Below are positions 15,043 to 18,505 of a stretch of DNA of 18,505 bases, piece after piece. The stretch's first letter is position 1. Each line of letters starts with the position of its first letter. The DNA comes from Schleiferiaceae bacterium (GTDB taxonomy: Bacteria > Bacteroidota > Bacteroidia > Flavobacteriales > Schleiferiaceae): contig JAOARK010000287.1 in the NCBI GenBank assembly GCA_025210575.1, positions 1 through 18,505 on the forward strand. Reading direction: 5' to 3'. The position numbers were made by a program, and so were the translations under genes. The notes beneath the pieces were generated by a model that ran no database searches, was not told the origin of the DNA, and worked only from the letters and a program-made list of their open reading frames with translations.

Positions 15043-15609
15043 TTAAGAATAATTTATTGCGCTTAAATGATCAGCGATATGCATGGCATGTGCTTTTTCG
15101 TATTCAGCTTTGGACAATGAACCATAAGCAAAATGAGGTTTTAGCTCGCCCTTAAAAGTCAAGAATTCTTCCATTGATGTAACCAGGTTAGAATAAGCCA
15201 TTTCTAAATCTTCATTTGATGAAGCTGGTTTTGTTCCTGGTATTTCTTCTTCAATGTTATGGACTAGATAATTTTGCTGGTTAAAACGATTAAATGCCCA
15301 GCGCCCTAAGGTACTCTTGAAAATTTCTGGCTTGTGTTCTGGATATCCAGTCATTGATAAAACAATACTTTGGCGCATATGATCCAGCTGCTTCGCCAAT
15401 TCCCACGAAGAATTATTATCTATAGAGGTTGCATTGAGAACATTCTCTAATTCACGGTTGCATTGATGAAAGTCTAAGAGTTGAAGATCTCTTACAGCAG
15501 TCCCTTGATGGGACGTTTTGTAATTGAGAAACACTTTACCACTCGCACCTAAAACCAAAAAAGCGCTTCCATATAGAGCGCTTTTTGTAAGAAATGTTCT
15601 TCTGTCCAT
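15043..15609 (-). CDS. DUF1569-like DinB-fold protein with Tat signal
   Basis: A 188-residue exported protein. The N-terminus M-D-R-R-T-F-L-T-K followed by a hydrophobic stretch (about 11-28) is a twin-arginine signal, so the protein should be folded in the cytoplasm before export to the periplasm. The mature part is helical: H-M-R-Q-S-I-V-L-S-M-T-G-Y-P near the start, and P-H-F-A-Y-G-S-L-S-K-A-E-Y-E-K-A-H-A-M-H (late) then I-A-D-H-L at the end. That pattern is typical of DUF1569, a branch of the DinB fold with histidine metal ligands. Function is unknown. It is 9 bp after the universal stress protein gene and 42 bp before rhlE, so probably co-transcribed with both. Confidence 0.78.
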   Translation of the reverse strand: MDRRTFLTKSALYGSAFLVLGASGKVFLNYKTSHQGTAVRDLQLLDFHQCNRELENVLNATSIDNNSSWELAKQLDHMRQSIVLSMTGYPEHKPEIFKSTLGRWAFNRFNQQNYLVHNIEEEIPGTKPASSNEDLEMAYSNLVTSMEEFLTFKGELKPHFAYGSLSKAEYEKAHAMHIADHLSAINYS

Positions 15610-15618
15610 GTGGTGAAG

Positions 15619-16437
15619 TTAGTCGTTTCTTCTAAGCTTCCGTCCATCCTCATGTAAAATAAATACGGGTATCTCAGGATTGACAGAGAATTCTATACTG
15701 TTTTCTTTCTTAAAGAGCGTATCTAAAAATCCATGTTTTCTTTTCATGAGCACAAGCACGTCATTGTCTCCCTTCAGATTCAAGTAATGCTTTATCCCTT
15801 TACTTACACTAGATCTTCTGATCTTTTTAAATGAATGCTTAACACCATCATTAAAAAGAAAATCTTGTCGGTGCATTTCATTTTCCATCATAGGTGATTT
15901 ATGACCATCGGTTGTTTTAACATGGGCAATCCTTACTTCTGCATCATAAGCCTTGGCTAGATTTACCACAGGGTCAAGTGCATCATCGTTAGGAATAGGT
16001 TTAAAATCACTTGCCCAAAGAATGTTTTTTATGGGTTTATAAGAATAATGTTCAGGAACAATAAATACAGGCATAGTGACCCCATTTAGGAAACGAGCTG
16101 TACGACCCTGCATCATAACTTTTTCAAACCCTGATACTTCTCTGGTTCCTACTATAATTGCTCTTATATCATCATGGTCTGCATAGGCCTCAATTTGTTC
16201 TTCATAATCGCCAATGGCCACATGAATATCTATAGACACTTTATTCTCTGGATTTAATCTTTCCAAAGTACGCTCTATGGCTTCTATTTTATCTTGTTTA
16301 TCTTCATCACTTACGTTTGTGGTTTCTGTTGCATGAAAGCACACCAAATCAAAATCAATAAAACTTGCCACTTCAATTGCATATTTCATTGCATTTTCTG
16401 CTGTAGCCGTAAAAGTGAAGGGTACTAGAATTTTCAT
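15619..16437 (-). CDS. Universal stress protein, two tandem Usp domains
   Basis: A 272-residue cytoplasmic protein with two UspA-type alpha/beta domains. Domain 1 (1 to about 140) opens M-K-I-L-V-P-F-T-F-T-A-T-A-E-N-A and ends with the nucleotide-loop-like G-T-R-E-V-S-G-F-E-K-V-M-M-Q-G-R-T-A-R and P-V-F-I-V-P. Domain 2 (about 147-270) opens N-I-L-W-A-S-D-F-K-P and ends I-P-V-F-I-L. Its ATP-loop is degraded (M-K-R-K-H-G-F-L), so probably only domain 1 binds nucleotide. The family helps cells survive starvation or oxidative stress. It leads the likely usp-DUF1569-rhlE operon and is divergent from the sensor kinase. Confidence 0.92.
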   Translation of the reverse strand: MKILVPFTFTATAENAMKYAIEVASFIDFDLVCFHATETTNVSDEDKQDKIEAIERTLERLNPENKVSIDIHVAIGDYEEQIEAYADHDDIRAIIVGTREVSGFEKVMMQGRTARFLNGVTMPVFIVPEHYSYKPIKNILWASDFKPIPNDDALDPVVNLAKAYDAEVRIAHVKTTDGHKSPMMENEMHRQDFLFNDGVKHSFKKIRRSSVSKGIKHYLNLKGDNDVLVLMKRKHGFLDTLFKKENSIEFSVNPEIPVFILHEDGRKLRRND

Positions 16438-16517
16438 AGTTCAATTATTAGGTTTGAAAAATAAGTCAATGGACTCAAAATTCAGATCATTGTTTTTCTT
16501 TTTTCTACATTTCAACC

Positions 16518-18440
16518 ATGAACTACTCTAAACTAAAATCATTCGTAATTTTTAGTTGTTTTCCACTCTTTTTATTCACACAAAGCCTTGAGCAAAAAGC
16601 CGCTGATATCTCAATCATGCCTCCTGACTCGAACAAGGTAAAAGCGTGGGTTGCTCTGAGTAAAGAGGCCATGCAAGAGAATTATATTCAAGGAGAAAAT
16701 TTCGCAGATTCTGCAGAATTACTTGCAGTACAGCTGAATTATGAAAAGGGAAGGATCCAGGCCATTAAACAAAAAGGTGATAGCTATTATTATCGCAGCA
16801 AGGGTGATCAGGCAATTTCATACTGGACTGAAACTTTCAATTATTATGATCAAAACAATGAAAAGGTTAAGGCAGCATCTATAATTAGCAACATTGGCTT
16901 AGTAAAGAGAAATCAAGGGAAGTACGAAGAAGCGATGGAAGCTTTTTTCAAAGCGTTGAAGATTAAAGAAGAATTTCAAGATTCTAATGGTGTAGCAGCC
17001 GCATACAACAACATTGCGATAACCTATGCGATCCAAAAAGAAATGGATCAAGCAAAAGCTTACTTTTTTAGAGCTCTTAACGCTTATAAAGCCACAAATA
17101 ATGAAAGTCGCTACAATTCTCTACTTCTGGATATAGGTGGCATGTACAGAGAAATGGGGCAAACTGATAGTTCCATATTCTACGTACAACAAGCTGTAGA
17201 TTACTTTCAGGAAAACGGACCTGACGTACAATTGGCACGGGCCTATTATGTACTGGGTAACCTGTTCATGGATAGTGAAGAATATGATCGAAGTTTTACC
17301 GCTTATGATGAATCCATAGAACTGTACAAAAGTCTTGGGCATACCTACCGTTGGGCCGGTAGTGTTTTGAGGCAAAGTGAGATTCTAAAAAAACAGCAAG
17401 AGTTTGAACGTGCTTTGGTTTACGCAAATAGAGCGTTAGAACTGGCTCAAGAAATAGACTCAGAGAATTTAAGGTTAAGAACCTACAACCTCATTTACTC
17501 AATTTACAAGGAATCGAAGGATTTTCAGCGCGCCTTAGAATATAAAGAGCTGGCAGATGAAGTAAGAGAGCAAATTGAGTCTCAAAACAACGATGAGGCT
17601 ATTGCTGAGTTGCAGGCGAAGTATGAATCCGAACTTAAAGAGCGACAATTGGCAGAGTTGAATGCAGAAAATCAGGCCAAAGAATTGAAAGTAGAACAAC
17701 AGTGGCAGCAGCAAATTGTACTAGTGGCACTCTTAGTGATTTTATTAGTTGTTGTGATTGCGTTTTACAATAGAGCTCAAACCAAGAAAAAGAACAACGA
17801 GCTGCTCTTGGCAAAAAACGAGATCATTGAAAAAGCATTGCAAGAAAAGGAAGTATTATTCAAAGAAGTGCATCACCGGGTAAAGAACAACCTGCAATTT
17901 ATAAGCAGTTTATTAAATCTTCAATCTAGACATGTTAATGACAAAGCATCACTTGCTATACTGAATGATGCTAAAAATAGGGTTACCTCCATGGCTCTAG
18001 TGCATCAAAAGCTCTATCAAGAAGATAATATTACTGGTGTAGATATGAAAAGTTATACTACAAACCTTATTGAAAGTTTGATGCACTCATTTAAAGTGGA
18101 TAAAAACGCGGTGGCAGTTGAATTACAAATAGAGAGTGTAAGACTAGATATCGATAATGCCATTCCCTTAGGAATCATTTTAAACGAACTTATAACGAAT
18201 AGCATTAAGTATGCTTTTAATGAAGGGGCAGGAAAACTCATAGTCACTTTAACTCGAATTGAGCAATCACTCCTTTTGGTTGTATCAGACAATGGGCCAG
18301 GGCTCATTGAGCCTGTTGAGGAGGAAAAAGGGTTCGGCTATCAATTAATTAGATCAATGACAGATAAATTGAAGGGAACCTTATCCATAACCAATAAAGA
18401 TGGTTTGATTGTTGAACTAAAAATGCCCTACAATGAATGA
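16518..18440 (+). CDS. Sensor histidine kinase, TPR plus HisKA_2
   Basis: A 640-residue hybrid of tetratricopeptide repeats and a kinase. The N-terminus is a signal peptide (about 1-22, cut near T-Q-S). TPR repeats span roughly 80-345 (for example G-K-Y-E-E-A-M-E-A-F-F-K-A-L at 134-147), followed by a coiled coil (about 355-397) and one membrane helix (about 399-417). A second coiled coil leads to the HisKA_2 box E-V-H-H-R-V-K-N-N-L (450-459, phospho-acceptor probably H453). The ATPase domain has the N box N-E-L-I-T-N (556-561), G1 D-N-G-P-G (591-595) and G2 G-F-G-Y-Q-L-I. So the TPR sensor is periplasmic and the kinase cytoplasmic. Partner: the overlapping response regulator. Confidence 0.94.
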   Translation: MNYSKLKSFVIFSCFPLFLFTQSLEQKAADISIMPPDSNKVKAWVALSKEAMQENYIQGENFADSAELLAVQLNYEKGRIQAIKQKGDSYYYRSKGDQAISYWTETFNYYDQNNEKVKAASIISNIGLVKRNQGKYEEAMEAFFKALKIKEEFQDSNGVAAAYNNIAITYAIQKEMDQAKAYFFRALNAYKATNNESRYNSLLLDIGGMYREMGQTDSSIFYVQQAVDYFQENGPDVQLARAYYVLGNLFMDSEEYDRSFTAYDESIELYKSLGHTYRWAGSVLRQSEILKKQQEFERALVYANRALELAQEIDSENLRLRTYNLIYSIYKESKDFQRALEYKELADEVREQIESQNNDEAIAELQAKYESELKERQLAELNAENQAKELKVEQQWQQQIVLVALLVILLVVVIAFYNRAQTKKKNNELLLAKNEIIEKALQEKEVLFKEVHHRVKNNLQFISSLLNLQSRHVNDKASLAILNDAKNRVTSMALVHQKLYQEDNITGVDMKSYTTNLIESLMHSFKVDKNAVAVELQIESVRLDIDNAIPLGIILNELITNSIKYAFNEGAGKLIVTLTRIEQSLLLVVSDNGPGLIEPVEEEKGFGYQLIRSMTDKLKGTLSITNKDGLIVELKMPYNE

Positions 18441-18505
18441 TAAAATAACGGTTCTCATTGTAGAAGACGACCCCATTATTGCTGCGGACCTCACTTATTT
18501 TATGA
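18433..18505 (+). CDS. Response regulator receiver, N-terminal fragment
   Basis: ATG 18433 overlaps the kinase's last codons by 8 bp and opens a frame to the window edge: M-N-D-K-I-T-V-L-I-V-E-D-D-P-I-I-A-A-D-L. The V-L-I-V-E-D-D-P strand with its acidic pair is the start of a CheY-like receiver domain. The phospho-Asp and output domain are outside the window; in Bacteroidota, HisKA_2/TPR kinases are often followed by a LytTR-type regulator, which I infer but cannot see. Confidence 0.85.
   Translation, partial: MNDKITVLIVEDDPIIAADLTYFM

Noticed and set aside
1..18505. CRISPR array, tRNA/rRNA genes, insertion sequences, prophage or defence system
   Set aside because: No regularly spaced repeats, no tRNA-like cloverleaf seen by eye, no transposase, integrase or known defence motifs; gene content looks like ordinary chromosome.

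Overview
The window looks like chromosomal DNA of a low-GC Bacteroidota, most likely a marine or aquatic member of the Flavobacteriia. This is inferred from several features: AT-rich intergenic DNA, very tight overlapping operons without strong Shine-Dalgarno sites, a monomeric NADP isocitrate dehydrogenase, a DnaX that lacks the usual cysteine zinc module, and a TPR/HisKA_2 sensor kinase. I see no tRNA, rRNA, CRISPR array, insertion sequence or phage gene.

Layout. Positions 1-2960 (+ strand) are the end of a surface-glycan operon: a truncated sulfotransferase, a second and different sulfotransferase, and two family 2 glycosyltransferases, joined by ATGA or TAATG overlaps. Positions 2957-6237 (- strand) hold icd with an intrinsic terminator behind it, then a VanY-type D,D-carboxypeptidase and a tiny two-helix membrane protein. 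Positions 6454-7694 (- strand) are a UbiA-family prenyltransferase overlapped by an unknown four-helix membrane protein. The UbiA reading frame continues upstream of its first ATG without any normal start codon. Positions 7866-9605 (- strand) are dnaX, which carries an A10 run placed to make a short gamma form as well as full tau. Position 9695-10081 is a DoxX-like membrane protein.

Positions 10178-12623 (- strand) are a compact run of five genes: a single-domain DEAD-like protein with degenerate motifs, a cupin, a MOSC protein, a DUF1801-like protein and a DinB-fold protein. A 124-bp divergent spacer with a perfect 10-bp inverted repeat separates them from a membrane-anchored diheme cytochrome c (12748-13728, +). 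The cytochrome gene converges on a full-length RhlE-type helicase (13756-15000, -) across a shared hairpin terminator. Upstream of rhlE on the same strand are a Tat-exported DUF1569 protein and a tandem universal stress protein, likely co-transcribed. Finally, 16518-18505 (+) is a TPR sensor histidine kinase overlapping the start of its response regulator.

I found no complete novel defence or mobile system. The observations best worth checking are the dnaX slippage site, the missing start codon of the UbiA gene, the degenerate half-helicase, and the paired sulfotransferases.
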